A DNA stretch of 47,885 nucleotides from Parcubacteria group bacterium GW2011_GWC1_41_7 (lineage in GTDB: Bacteria > Patescibacteriota > Minisyncoccia > UBA6257 > HR35). How positions within the stretch are numbered: position 1 is the stretch's first letter; each line of letters begins with the position of its first letter. The DNA lies in contig LCBW01000003.1 of NCBI GenBank assembly GCA_000997465.1, positions 1-47,885 of the forward strand. Reading direction: 5' to 3'. Of this stretch, positions 23,345-31,060 are shown piece by piece. A program made the position numbers and the translations under genes. The notes under the pieces were generated by a model, which saw only the letters and a program-made list of their open reading frames with translations, ran no database searches and was not told the DNA's origin.

Positions 23345-23917
23345 TTTTCTCTCTATAATTGTCCAAAGCATAATTGTTGCCCAGTAGAGTGTATATGCTG
23401 CAGGGAAGGTAAGAATAAGAAGGCCCACAACGCCCACAATAATAAATCCCGCCTTTCTTGTTTCCTTCGGTTCAGTCATAATAAAAAGTAACTGTAGCGC
23501 GATAGTAAGAGCGCCCAACAGAAGGTTGGGCGTTTTCACATCTATAAAACCAAACGCGATAAGCGGTAATGAGCTTTTTACAATATCCCCCAGCACCGCA
23601 AACATTGCAAAAATAATCGGCAAAGGAATCATCTGGATAATAAAATTACGAAACGGATTGAATTTTTCTTCTTCGTAAATACCCGATATGATTTCTGCCT
23701 GCTTTACCATGTCTTTTATCCCCTTTGTGCGCTCTTTCATTTTTACCTGAATGGCGCGCAATTTATCAGATTCTTTGTGCTGAATATAATACAAAGGGAA
23801 AAGAGGAACGCGAATTAAAAGAGAAAACACCACAATGGCTATTCCGGGATCTCCTGTCCAATTATGAACAAGCGCAAAAAAAAGAAGGAGGGGTTGTACA
23901 AGATAAAGCCGAAACAT
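23285..23917 (-). CDS. yidC: YidC/Oxa1-family membrane protein insertase
   Basis: A 210-residue polytopic insertase that places proteins into the cytoplasmic membrane, alone or with Sec. It shows the family features in order: the N-terminal hydrophobic segment, then WTGDPGIAIVVFSLLIRVPLFPL with the conserved arginine in the hydrophilic groove. A cytoplasmic hairpin (KMKERTKGIKDMVKQAE), an IIQMIPLPIIFAMF helix and two more helices ending in YWATIMLW follow. It lacks the large periplasmic P1 domain of Gram-negative YidC, as in Gram-positives and CPR. The order rpmH-rnpA-yidC, divergent from dnaA, is the classical origin-proximal arrangement. Confidence 0.9.
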   Translation of the reverse strand: MFRLYLVQPLLLFFALVHNWTGDPGIAIVVFSLLIRVPLFPLYYIQHKESDKLRAIQVKMKERTKGIKDMVKQAEIISGIYEEEKFNPFRNFIIQMIPLPIIFAMFAVLGDIVKSSLPLIAFGFIDVKTPNLLLGALTIALQLLFIMTEPKETRKAGFIIVGVVGLLILTFPAAYTLYWATIMLWTIIERKLFHWYEIRLGINPVPKNNP

Positions 23918-23920
23918 AAA

Positions 23921-24229
23921 TTAAGAAATAAGTTCACATAAAATTTCTTTCTGCGTAAGGTCCTTTATGTCTTTGTGAGGAACAATAACATAATCGGCTG
24001 TGGAAAAATTGTGTATAGACATTCGTATGGTTTCATATATGCGCCTGCGAATTCTATTTCGCGCGACGGCACTTTTACAGAGAGATTTTGGTACGGGAAT
24101 GGAAAATCGAGGGTATCCTATATTATTTGACTTTTGAAAAATGCGAAGGTGTTGCCTATTTTTCTTTATAGAGTCCTTAAAAAACGCTGAAAAATTAAAA
24201 TTTCGTAACCGATATTTTGCGGCAAGCAT
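23921..24229 (-). CDS. rnpA: Ribonuclease P protein component
   Basis: A 102-residue basic protein that helps the RNase P RNA bind precursor tRNAs and trim their 5' leaders. The signature RNRIRRRIYE (about residues 56-65) corresponds to the conserved R-N-R-x-(K/R)-R-x-x-R-E RNA-binding helix, and the preceding PVPKSLCKSAVA matches the V-x-K-K-x-x-x-x-A-V-x-R pattern. The N terminus YRLRNFNFSAFFK matches the usual (L/F)-x-x-x-x-x-F start. It follows rpmH by 7 bases and precedes yidC by 3 bases in one transcript. Confidence 0.9.
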   Translation of the reverse strand: MLAAKYRLRNFNFSAFFKDSIKKNRQHLRIFQKSNNIGYPRFSIPVPKSLCKSAVARNRIRRRIYETIRMSIHNFSTADYVIVPHKDIKDLTQKEILCELIS

Positions 24230-24236
24230 CCGGATG

Positions 24237-24353
24237 TTACGGGGTTACTTTTTTCCTGCCCTTTCTTCTTCGCAGAAGCACTACTTTTTTTCCTGCTGTT
24301 GTTTTTTTTCGGGCAAGGAAACCAGACACTCTTTTTCTTTTTTTATTTGTCAT
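24237..24353 (-). CDS. rpmH: 50S ribosomal protein L34 (N-terminally short)
   Basis: A 38-residue very basic ribosomal protein. The conserved core KKRKRVSGFLARKKT, then GKKVVLLRRRKGRKKVTP, aligns with L34 over its whole helical part. The usual N-terminal K-R-T-(Y/F)-Q-P-S stretch is missing when the ATG at 24353 is used. The codons just upstream read TLIP, a faint echo of TYQP, but they have no start codon and overlap the -10 box. I therefore keep the ATG. An extended -10 element ends 9 bases before it, so the transcript is nearly leaderless. Confidence 0.9.
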   Translation of the reverse strand: MTNKKRKRVSGFLARKKTTAGKKVVLLRRRKGRKKVTP

Positions 24354-24362
24354 GGGAATAAG

Positions 24363-24371
24363 AGTATAACA
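24363..24371 (-). promoter_or_regulatory. rpmH-rnpA-yidC promoter (extended -10, TGTTATACT)
   Basis: On the minus strand TG-T-TATACT forms an extended -10 element, which can work without a good -35. A TTGCAC lies 12 bases upstream, too close to be a standard -35. The start site would fall 2-3 bases before the rpmH ATG. Confidence 0.55.
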
Positions 24372-24445
24372 GAATTCGCCGTGCAATGGTAGGGCACCCC
24401 CTTGTATTTTTATTGTAAGTATAATAAAGTACTTACACACTATAC

Positions 24446-25798
24446 ATGGAGCTCATTGGCTTGGAAAAAATTTGGGAAGATGTCGTGCAAGACCTTTCTG
24501 GAAAGGTTGCGAAACCAAGCTTAAAAACCTGGTTGCACAAAGTGCGTCCTGTTTCAAAAATAGATGGGACGTTGCGCCTTGAGGTCCCTAATAAATTAGT
24601 AAAATATTGGTTGGAACAAAAATTCAACTCTTTTATTCTTGATTCTGCGCGCAAAACAATTTCTGAAATACGCGAGATTGAATATATTGTTGTTGAAGAG
24701 CGGAGCACAAAAAAACGCCGCAGAGTAAAAAGCTTTTCTTATGTAAAAAAAATCACGGTGTTTGAAACAAACCCTCAAACAAACCTTAACCCGCGGTATC
24801 GATTTGATAATTTTGTTGTAGGAAACAATAATGAACTTGCGTTTGCTTCCGCGCAAAGTATTATCGAAAAAATAGGGCAAAAATTTAACCCTCTTTTTGT
24901 GTACGGAGGAGTGGGGCTCGGAAAAACACACCTTCTCCAAGCGGTAGGGAATGAGGTTCTTAAGAAATATAGTGGGGTAAAAAAGGTTCGATATAACACT
25001 AGTGAGCAATTTACTAATGACCTTATTAATTCTCTACGAAACCAAACTATTGATGATTTTAAATTAAAGTTTCGCGAGGTTGATGTGCTCATTCTTGATG
25101 ATGTTCAATTTTTGTCTGGAAAAGCAAAATGCCAAGAAGAATTATTTCACACCTTTAATGTTCTCTTTGATGCTGGAAAGCAAATTATTTTTTCATCAGA
25201 TCGTCCCCCAATTATGATTTCTGATATTGAAGATCGGTTAAAGTCCCGCTTTGGAGGTGGATTAATTGTGGATATAACACCCCCAGACATTGAAACACGC
25301 ATTGCAATTCTTCGAGTAAAAACCCAAGAGAAGGGACTTTTAGTTGAAGATAATATTTTGGAGCATATAGCCCAAAAAATAACTAAAAATATTCGGGATC
25401 TTGAGGGAGCACTTAATGCGATTATTGCCAAAATGAAAAATTATGACAAAATCAATGAGTCCGATATTGATGATGCACTTAAAGATTACGTCAGTGTGTT
25501 TTACACTAAAGTTACTCCTAAAAAAATCATTAAATCCGTTTCTGAATTTTATTCTCTTAAGGAAGAAGAAATTTTAAAGAAAATGCGGAGAAAGGAGGTT
25601 GTGCGCCCAAGGCAAGTTGCCATGTATCTTTTGCGTGATTTAGGAAAAATGTCTTATTCCGCAATTGGAGAACTACTAAGCCGACGGGACCACACAACAG
25701 TTATTTACTCTTGTGAAAAAATAGAACGGGAACTTATCCACAATCCAGATCTTACTCAAGAAATAGAAATTATTAAATCAAAGGTTATTCAGGGTTAG
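24446..25798 (+). CDS. dnaA: Chromosomal replication initiator protein DnaA
   Basis: A 450-residue AAA+ protein that binds DnaA boxes and opens the origin. Domain I (about residues 1-80) has the KPSLKTWLHKVRPVS and LVKYWLEQKF helices. The linker (about 85-105) is short. Domain III carries Walker A GGVGLGKT (154-161), Walker B LILDDVQFL, sensor I IIFSSDRPP and the LKSRFGGGL arginine motif. Domain IV is the helix-turn-helix box-binding region, with the signature SRRDHTTVIYSCEKIE. The length matches the family. A TATAAT (24420-24425) lies 20 bases before the ATG. It diverges from rpmH and is followed by the origin-like spacer and dnaN. Confidence 0.97.
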   Translation: MELIGLEKIWEDVVQDLSGKVAKPSLKTWLHKVRPVSKIDGTLRLEVPNKLVKYWLEQKFNSFILDSARKTISEIREIEYIVVEERSTKKRRRVKSFSYVKKITVFETNPQTNLNPRYRFDNFVVGNNNELAFASAQSIIEKIGQKFNPLFVYGGVGLGKTHLLQAVGNEVLKKYSGVKKVRYNTSEQFTNDLINSLRNQTIDDFKLKFREVDVLILDDVQFLSGKAKCQEELFHTFNVLFDAGKQIIFSSDRPPIMISDIEDRLKSRFGGGLIVDITPPDIETRIAILRVKTQEKGLLVEDNILEHIAQKITKNIRDLEGALNAIIAKMKNYDKINESDIDDALKDYVSVFYTKVTPKKIIKSVSEFYSLKEEEILKKMRRKEVVRPRQVAMYLLRDLGKMSYSAIGELLSRRDHTTVIYSCEKIERELIHNPDLTQEIEIIKSKVIQG

Positions 25799-25901
25799 TT
25801 CAGTTATTACCCACTACTTATTAAGATATTATTTATAAAAAATAATAGGTATTGCGCCTTATTTTTCTCTTATCCACATATCCACACCCCTTATTATTAC
25901 T
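25799..25901. other. Likely replication origin (dnaA-dnaN spacer)
   Basis: The 103-base spacer holds one perfect DnaA box (TTATCCACA, 25870-25878) and an overlapping/adjacent near-match (ATATCCACA, 25878-25886). An AT-rich stretch (about 25815-25855, including TTATTTATAAAAAATAATA) could be the unwinding element. A weaker box-like TTACCCACT lies near 25806. The setting rpmH-rnpA-yidC/dnaA/dnaN is the standard oriC neighbourhood. The number of boxes is low; other boxes may lie upstream of dnaA or outside the strict consensus. Confidence 0.65.
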
Positions 25902-27032
25902 ATGAAATTACAAATAATAAAAAATAGTATTATAGATATAGTCCACGTAGTGGATAAAATATGTTCTCGAAAATCAGATTTAAATATTTTAAACTTTTTT
26001 AAACTTTCAGCTGAAAATGATCGTATTTTTCTTTTTGCAACAGATTTAGAAATTTCGTATTTTGCAGAAGTATCGGGAAAGATAGAAGAAAATGGTGAAG
26101 CACTTATTCCTGCAAAACAATTTTCACAACTCCTTTCAAATTTTTATGAAGATGTTCTTTTTATTGAAAAAAATGATAATTCACTTGTTATTAAAGGTGA
26201 TTACTCACTTTCAAGTTTACCTGGACTTATTGATGAAGAATATCCCCTTATTTCAACATTTAAAAAAGATCATGTTATTGAGATTGAAACTGAAATTTTT
26301 GATGAATACCTTGAAAAAGTCTATGCGCCGCTTAAAACAGCTGATATTTTTAAACCAGAACTTTCGGGGGTGTATATACACCTGCAAGGAAACTTTTTAT
26401 ACTTAGTAAGCACAGACACTATCCGGCTTACTGAAACAAAAATAAAAAAACAATTTTTTGAAACCAATATGAGCTCAATTTCAGCACTTATCCCTAAGAG
26501 AATTCTTGAAGAATACCGAAATATTAAACGTAAACCGATAAAAATCTTTATATATATAGAGGATCATCAAATTACATTTGATTTAGGATCTCAAATTCTC
26601 ACCACAAAAAGAGTTGCAATAGAGTTCCCTGACTACAAAAGGGTTATTCCTGAAACATTTGGAGTGTCCGTGTATATAAAAACTGAAGATTTTATAAAAT
26701 CATTAAAACTTACAAAAGTTTTTCTTGATCAAACAAAAGAATTAAAAATAAAGGTTATTCCCGATGCGCAAAAACTTGAACTCTATACAAAAAACGATCT
26801 TTTAGGAGAAAGCGAAAATAGTATACAAGCCGAATTTAAAGAAAGCTCCCTGCAGAAAAATGAACACTTTGTGGTTTCGTTTAATCATGAATTTCTACTT
26901 GATGGGGTTTTGGCGGCAGATGGAGAAAAAATTTTTCTAGGGCTTACTCCAACTCACGCAGAAGGAGCTCGTCCGCTTTTAATAAAATCTCCTCTTGAGG
27001 ATAACTTTATATATATTCTTATGCCACTTTAA
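25902..27032 (+). CDS. dnaN: DNA polymerase III beta subunit (sliding clamp)
   Basis: A 376-residue protein of three repeated clamp folds that dimerises into a ring and tethers the replicative polymerase. N-terminal features: MKLQIIKNSIIDIVHVVDKI and FLFATDLEISYFAEVSG, matching the usual L-x-I-x-A-T-D-L-E start. The second domain has VYIHLQGNFLYLVSTDTIRL (clamp T-D-x-x-R-L motif) and the third EFKESSLQKNEHFVVSFNHEFLLDGV. The C terminus IYILMPL equals the common Y-x-x-M-P-(I/L/V)-R-L end, short by a few residues. It follows dnaA directly across the origin spacer. Confidence 0.95.
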   Translation: MKLQIIKNSIIDIVHVVDKICSRKSDLNILNFFKLSAENDRIFLFATDLEISYFAEVSGKIEENGEALIPAKQFSQLLSNFYEDVLFIEKNDNSLVIKGDYSLSSLPGLIDEEYPLISTFKKDHVIEIETEIFDEYLEKVYAPLKTADIFKPELSGVYIHLQGNFLYLVSTDTIRLTETKIKKQFFETNMSSISALIPKRILEEYRNIKRKPIKIFIYIEDHQITFDLGSQILTTKRVAIEFPDYKRVIPETFGVSVYIKTEDFIKSLKLTKVFLDQTKELKIKVIPDAQKLELYTKNDLLGESENSIQAEFKESSLQKNEHFVVSFNHEFLLDGVLAADGEKIFLGLTPTHAEGARPLLIKSPLEDNFIYILMPL

Positions 27033-27038
27033 TCACGC

Positions 27039-27251
27039 ATGGCATTTCGTAAAATTTCAAATTATCGCACCCCAGTTTTTTTAGCGGCACAGGAAATAGA
27101 AGAGCGTTTTCCGGGATCGGGGGTAAAAATTTCCCTGCAGCAAAAAAATATTCTTATAAAAAGAAAAAAGGTTTTAGATTATTATTCTTCCAAAGAAATA
27201 GAATTTATTGTGAAAAAACATTTTCCAAAACACCAGCTGGTAGTTCGTTAG
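27039..27251 (+). CDS. Small hypothetical protein downstream of dnaN
   Basis: A 70-residue basic protein I cannot assign. It starts 6 bases after the dnaN stop, so it is in the same transcript. The core (VKISLQQKNILIKRKKVLDYYSSKEIEFIVKKHF) has a beta-beta-helix look, loosely like the small DUF721/DciA proteins that often sit near dnaN, but the similarity is only positional and structural. Its last 47 bases overlap the end of the penicillin-binding protein gene on the opposite strand. Confidence 0.6.
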   Translation: MAFRKISNYRTPVFLAAQEIEERFPGSGVKISLQQKNILIKRKKVLDYYSSKEIEFIVKKHFPKHQLVVR

Positions 27252-29337
27252 ATGTAATATCTTGTTGTTGGGGCAGAGAAGCTTCACCGCCAGACCATTT
27301 TTGTACCGGATACTCCCAATTAAAAAATTGCGGATCAGATGCTGGATTTGTTGGCATGGGACCAAGTGGATTTTTTGTGCTGACATAGTAGAGAATTTCA
27401 TGTATGCCAAGGGGGGATGTCCATTGTCCGTTAAGCATAGGTTTTGCAACTGTTCTGGGAAGGGGTGAGGAAAATTGAGTTTGTGGAAATTGATAGATAA
27501 TTTGTGATATGAAATCGTGCCAAATAGGAAGTGATGCAACTAAACTTGCACCCCCGGGTTTCATAACTTTTCCATTTGTATTTCCTGACCATACCGCAAC
27601 AACAAAGTTAGGGGTGTATCCAAACACCCACGCATCGCGATAGTATTGACTGGTGCCGGTTTTAAGCGCGATATCGTATCCTTCTATTTTTGTAAGACCC
27701 AGGCTGGCACCGAATAATCCACTTCGGGCATCGTAATCTTTAAGGACATCATTCAAGAGGCGTACTGATTCGGAATCGATTACCCGTTTTTTTTCAGGTT
27801 TGTATTCGTATACTATTTTTTTACGTGTATCTGTTATTTTTTCAATAAGAGATATAGATGTTAATTCTCCATCGTTTGAAAATACTCCATACGCGCGTAC
27901 CAAATCAACCATCCTACTCTCTGCTGTCCCTAGGCCCAATGACAATCCATAATAGCGATAATCTTTTAAGGTGGTAAGCCCAAGGGTTTTTGCGTTTTCA
28001 ATAACTCGATTGGGATCTGCAAGATAGAAAACCTTTACCGAGGGGATGTTTAGGGATTCTGCAAGCGCGCGCCTTAAGCTAACGGGCCCACGAGTGGTTA
28101 AATCAAAGTTTTGGGGGCTGTAATTTCCAAAATTAGTTGGGAGATCGAAAAGGATTGTTTCTGCTGGGTATCCAAGCTGAAATAGAGTGAGGTAGGAAAA
28201 CGGCTTAAATGCAGACCCGGGTTGCCTTGGCCACATAGTCATATTTACTTGTCCACTGATTGCCTCATCATTAAAACTTCGGGATCCTACCATCGCGCGT
28301 ATTCCTCCATCACGCGCATCCATCATAAGAAGAGATGCGTTTTTCCCGCCATATTTTTTTTCATTTTGAGCCGCTCCTTTTTCAATGGCATTTTCCGCAA
28401 CGCGCTGCATATCGTAATCAAGGGTTGAAATAACGGTCAATCCAGCAGTTTCAAGGTTTGCCTTGGGAAACATATTTTCCAAAACTGCTTTTACATCAAG
28501 CACAAAGTGCGGCGCAACAATTTTGAAATATTTTTTCCCGATAGTTTTTACGGGTTTTTCTTTTGCGGTAGTGTATTCGCGTTCATCTATCCATCCCAAT
28601 TCCTTCAGACGTAAAAGAATATAGTTTCGTCTTCGAAGTACACGGGCCGCATTTTCTGGTTTTGCCGGCGTATAGTAATAGGGAGATTTTGGAATTGACA
28701 TAAGGGTTGCGATTTCTTCCCACGTTAAACTTTTTAAATCTTTTCCAAAATAAAAATCAGCGGCGGCCTTAATGCCATAATTTCCTTCGCCAAAATTTAT
28801 ACTATTGAGATAAAAGGTTAAAATTTCTTCTTTTGAATACTTTCGTTCAATTTCAATCGCAAGCACCGCTTCTTTTAGTTTTCGAGGCACTGTTTTTTCT
28901 TGAGTGAGGAAGATTGTTCGAGCAAGTTGCTGAGTAATTGTTGAGCCGCCCTGCTCAAATGAACCGCTTTTAAGGTTTGTCCATACAGCCCTTAGAAATC
29001 CGCGAACACTAATACCGCCATGATAAAAAAATTCACTGTCTTCTGCGGCTAAAAGTCCAAGCACGACATTTTTAGGAATTTCTTTGTACGACACCCAAAA
29101 TCGTCGTGTTCCCACTTCGTACAGTAGTATTTTCCCGGTGCGATCATATATTTGAGTGCTTCCACTTGACATTTTTTGTCCTAAAACATCGGGTTGTGGA
29201 AGGGTGATGCTTACCACGCTAAACCATACAAGTAAAAGTGATACACAAAAAAATACACCAACCCCCGCTAAAATAAAAATATCGCGCAATACTTTTTTGC
29301 GCATCTGTTTTTTAATATGCCGAGAATGAGTACCCAT
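27205..29337 (-). CDS. Class A penicillin-binding protein (glycosyltransferase/transpeptidase)
   Basis: A 710-residue bifunctional wall synthase. One N-terminal membrane anchor (about residues 18-40) is followed by the GT51 glycosyltransferase domain. That domain shows EDSEFFYHGG (catalytic Glu), GGSTITQQLARTIFL and RKLKEAVLAIEIERKYSKEEIL. The transpeptidase domain has the active-site SAFK (in QPGSAFKPFSY), the second motif SLN (ESLNIPS) and KTGTS. All catalytic motifs are intact, so it should polymerise and cross-link peptidoglycan outside the membrane. The C terminus after KTGTS is Pro/Gln-rich. It is convergent with the small gene downstream of dnaN and divergent from pilB. Confidence 0.95.
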   Translation of the reverse strand: MGTHSRHIKKQMRKKVLRDIFILAGVGVFFCVSLLLVWFSVVSITLPQPDVLGQKMSSGSTQIYDRTGKILLYEVGTRRFWVSYKEIPKNVVLGLLAAEDSEFFYHGGISVRGFLRAVWTNLKSGSFEQGGSTITQQLARTIFLTQEKTVPRKLKEAVLAIEIERKYSKEEILTFYLNSINFGEGNYGIKAAADFYFGKDLKSLTWEEIATLMSIPKSPYYYTPAKPENAARVLRRRNYILLRLKELGWIDEREYTTAKEKPVKTIGKKYFKIVAPHFVLDVKAVLENMFPKANLETAGLTVISTLDYDMQRVAENAIEKGAAQNEKKYGGKNASLLMMDARDGGIRAMVGSRSFNDEAISGQVNMTMWPRQPGSAFKPFSYLTLFQLGYPAETILFDLPTNFGNYSPQNFDLTTRGPVSLRRALAESLNIPSVKVFYLADPNRVIENAKTLGLTTLKDYRYYGLSLGLGTAESRMVDLVRAYGVFSNDGELTSISLIEKITDTRKKIVYEYKPEKKRVIDSESVRLLNDVLKDYDARSGLFGASLGLTKIEGYDIALKTGTSQYYRDAWVFGYTPNFVVAVWSGNTNGKVMKPGGASLVASLPIWHDFISQIIYQFPQTQFSSPLPRTVAKPMLNGQWTSPLGIHEILYYVSTKNPLGPMPTNPASDPQFFNWEYPVQKWSGGEASLPQQQDITSNELPAGVLENVFSQ

Positions 29338-29374
29338 ATATGCAAATTTTTACTGCGTCTTTGCGTTATAACGT

Positions 29375-29380
29375 TATAAT
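29375..29380 (+). promoter_or_regulatory. pilB -10 box (CGTTATAATCTAA context), leaderless type
   Basis: TATAAT ends 6 bases before the ATG of the PilB gene, so the start codon would be at or near +1. The surrounding ACGTTATAATCTAA string recurs before the gene at 41365. No -35 with standard spacing is seen. Confidence 0.55.
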
Positions 29381-29386
29381 CTAATT

Positions 29387-31060
29387 ATGACACAAAAGTA
29401 TGAATTTGATAAAGAAGAAGAAGAAGTATTTCAAAAAATAAAAAACGACGAAGAAGAAGATATCAGTAAGCGTCTTGCACACGCATTAGGACTTCGGTAT
29501 ATTGAAGTAGGATTTCGTCGCGTTGATCCTGACGCGCTTCGCATTATTCCCGAAGCGATTGCAAAAAAACTAAAAATCATCGGCATTGAAAAAAGAATGA
29601 ATAGCCTCGTGGTAGGGGTTATTAACCCTACATCTGCTGAAATCAACCAATATATTCAAGAACTAACCAATCAGGGATTTATTGTTACAAAAGGTATTAT
29701 ATCTGAGAGCAGTTTTCATAAAGCACTAGAAGAATATCGGTTTATCAAGGAAAAAAAGGTGAGATATTTGGAGGGGTTGGATATTCAAGAGGCAATTTTA
29801 ACTAAGGTTTCCGAAGAAATTAAAGGAATTGATGACCTTAAAAAAATTATTGCACAAATTGCAAAAGAAAATCCATTTGTTATTTTGGAATATCTTCTTT
29901 CGGGGGCTTCAACGCTTGGCGCATCGGATATTCATATGGAGCCATCGGAGCATGAGATTCTTGTTAAGTATCGCATTGACGGAGTTCTTGTTGTTGTTGC
30001 GCAGTTTCCAAAAAATATTTACGTGCTTATTAAAAATAGAATCAAACTTGCGGCAAAGCTGCTTGTGAATGTTGAAAATAAGCCGCAGGATGGAAAATTT
30101 TCCATACTGCTAAAAGATCTCACTATTGACATTCGACTCTCAACCATTCCAAGCGCATACGATGAGACCATTGTTATGCGTCTTTTAGATCCAAGGTCTA
30201 TTGTGGTTGACTTAAAGGATATGGGATTTCGGACAGATGACTATGAAATTATGAAGCGCACCATAGAACTTCCGAATGGCCTTATTTTAAACACAGGTCC
30301 AACGGGGTCAGGTAAAACAACTACGCTGTACGCTATTTTAAATAAGATTAAACGGCCTGAAATTAAAATTATCACCGTTGAAGACCCTATTGAGTATCAT
30401 ATGGATGGTATTTCGCAGACCCAGGTTGATGCGCGCCATGGATATACCTTTGCTTCTGGATTGAGATCTATTTTACGCCAAGACCCAGATATTATTCTTA
30501 TTGGTGAAATTCGCGATAATGAAACCGCAGAGATCGCCATCAATTCGGCACTCACTGGACATTTGGTGCTCTCAACTCTTCATACCAATGATTCATTGGG
30601 TGCTATCCCGCGTCTTTTAAATTTAAAGGTTGAAAAAACACTTATTCCACCAAGCTTGCGGCTTATCATTGCGCAACGACTCGTTAGGCGCATTTGTACA
30701 TCATGCGGAAAGCTTGTTTCGCCGCCCGAGGACTTAAAGAAAAAAATTCTTGATATTATTGCAAATATTCCTCAGCACGCAAAAGCAAATATTGATGTTT
30801 CCAATATTCAAATTTACGAGTCCGGAGGGGGGTGCGAGGCATGTCATAAAAGCGGGTATAAGGGACGTGTGGGGGTTTTTGAGCTTTTGCGCGTTACGCC
30901 GGCCATAGAGCAAGTTGTCTATGAAACTCCATCTGAAATTAAGCTATTTGAAGTCGCGCGAAAAGAAGGATTCGTAACACTCAAAGAAGATGGGGTGCTT
31001 AAATTATTGCAAAAACTTACCACGGTTGAAGAAATTGGACGAGTGCTTGGGGTTCTTTAA
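29387..31060 (+). CDS. pilB: PilB/GspE-family type IV pilus assembly ATPase
   Basis: A 557-residue hexameric secretion ATPase that drives pilin polymerisation. The N-terminal MshEN-type region (about residues 20-110) has RLAHALGLRYIEV and INPTSAEI. The motor domain has Walker A GPTGSGKTTTL at about 304-314, an Asp box (ITVEDPIEY), Walker B (IILIGEIRD) and the His box (LVLSTLHTND). The zinc-binding tetracysteine is CTSC...CEAC with the GYKGRVG signature, all in the normal order. No pilin-modifying or PilC/PilT genes lie beside it; its partners are probably elsewhere. The end overlaps ftsH by 4 bases on the opposite strand. Confidence 0.95.
   Translation: MTQKYEFDKEEEEVFQKIKNDEEEDISKRLAHALGLRYIEVGFRRVDPDALRIIPEAIAKKLKIIGIEKRMNSLVVGVINPTSAEINQYIQELTNQGFIVTKGIISESSFHKALEEYRFIKEKKVRYLEGLDIQEAILTKVSEEIKGIDDLKKIIAQIAKENPFVILEYLLSGASTLGASDIHMEPSEHEILVKYRIDGVLVVVAQFPKNIYVLIKNRIKLAAKLLVNVENKPQDGKFSILLKDLTIDIRLSTIPSAYDETIVMRLLDPRSIVVDLKDMGFRTDDYEIMKRTIELPNGLILNTGPTGSGKTTTLYAILNKIKRPEIKIITVEDPIEYHMDGISQTQVDARHGYTFASGLRSILRQDPDIILIGEIRDNETAEIAINSALTGHLVLSTLHTNDSLGAIPRLLNLKVEKTLIPPSLRLIIAQRLVRRICTSCGKLVSPPEDLKKKILDIIANIPQHAKANIDVSNIQIYESGGGCEACHKSGYKGRVGVFELLRVTPAIEQVVYETPSEIKLFEVARKEGFVTLKEDGVLKLLQKLTTVEEIGRVLGVL

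Noticed and set aside
24397..24425. Standard -35/-10 promoter for dnaA
   Set aside because: TATAAT at 24420 is good, but no -35 lies at 16-18 bases. TTGTAT is only 12 bases upstream. I kept only the -10 as a remark in the dnaA entry.
27039..27251. DciA/DUF721 helicase loader downstream of dnaN
   Set aside because: Position and size are suggestive, but no diagnostic motif is visible, so I left it unnamed.
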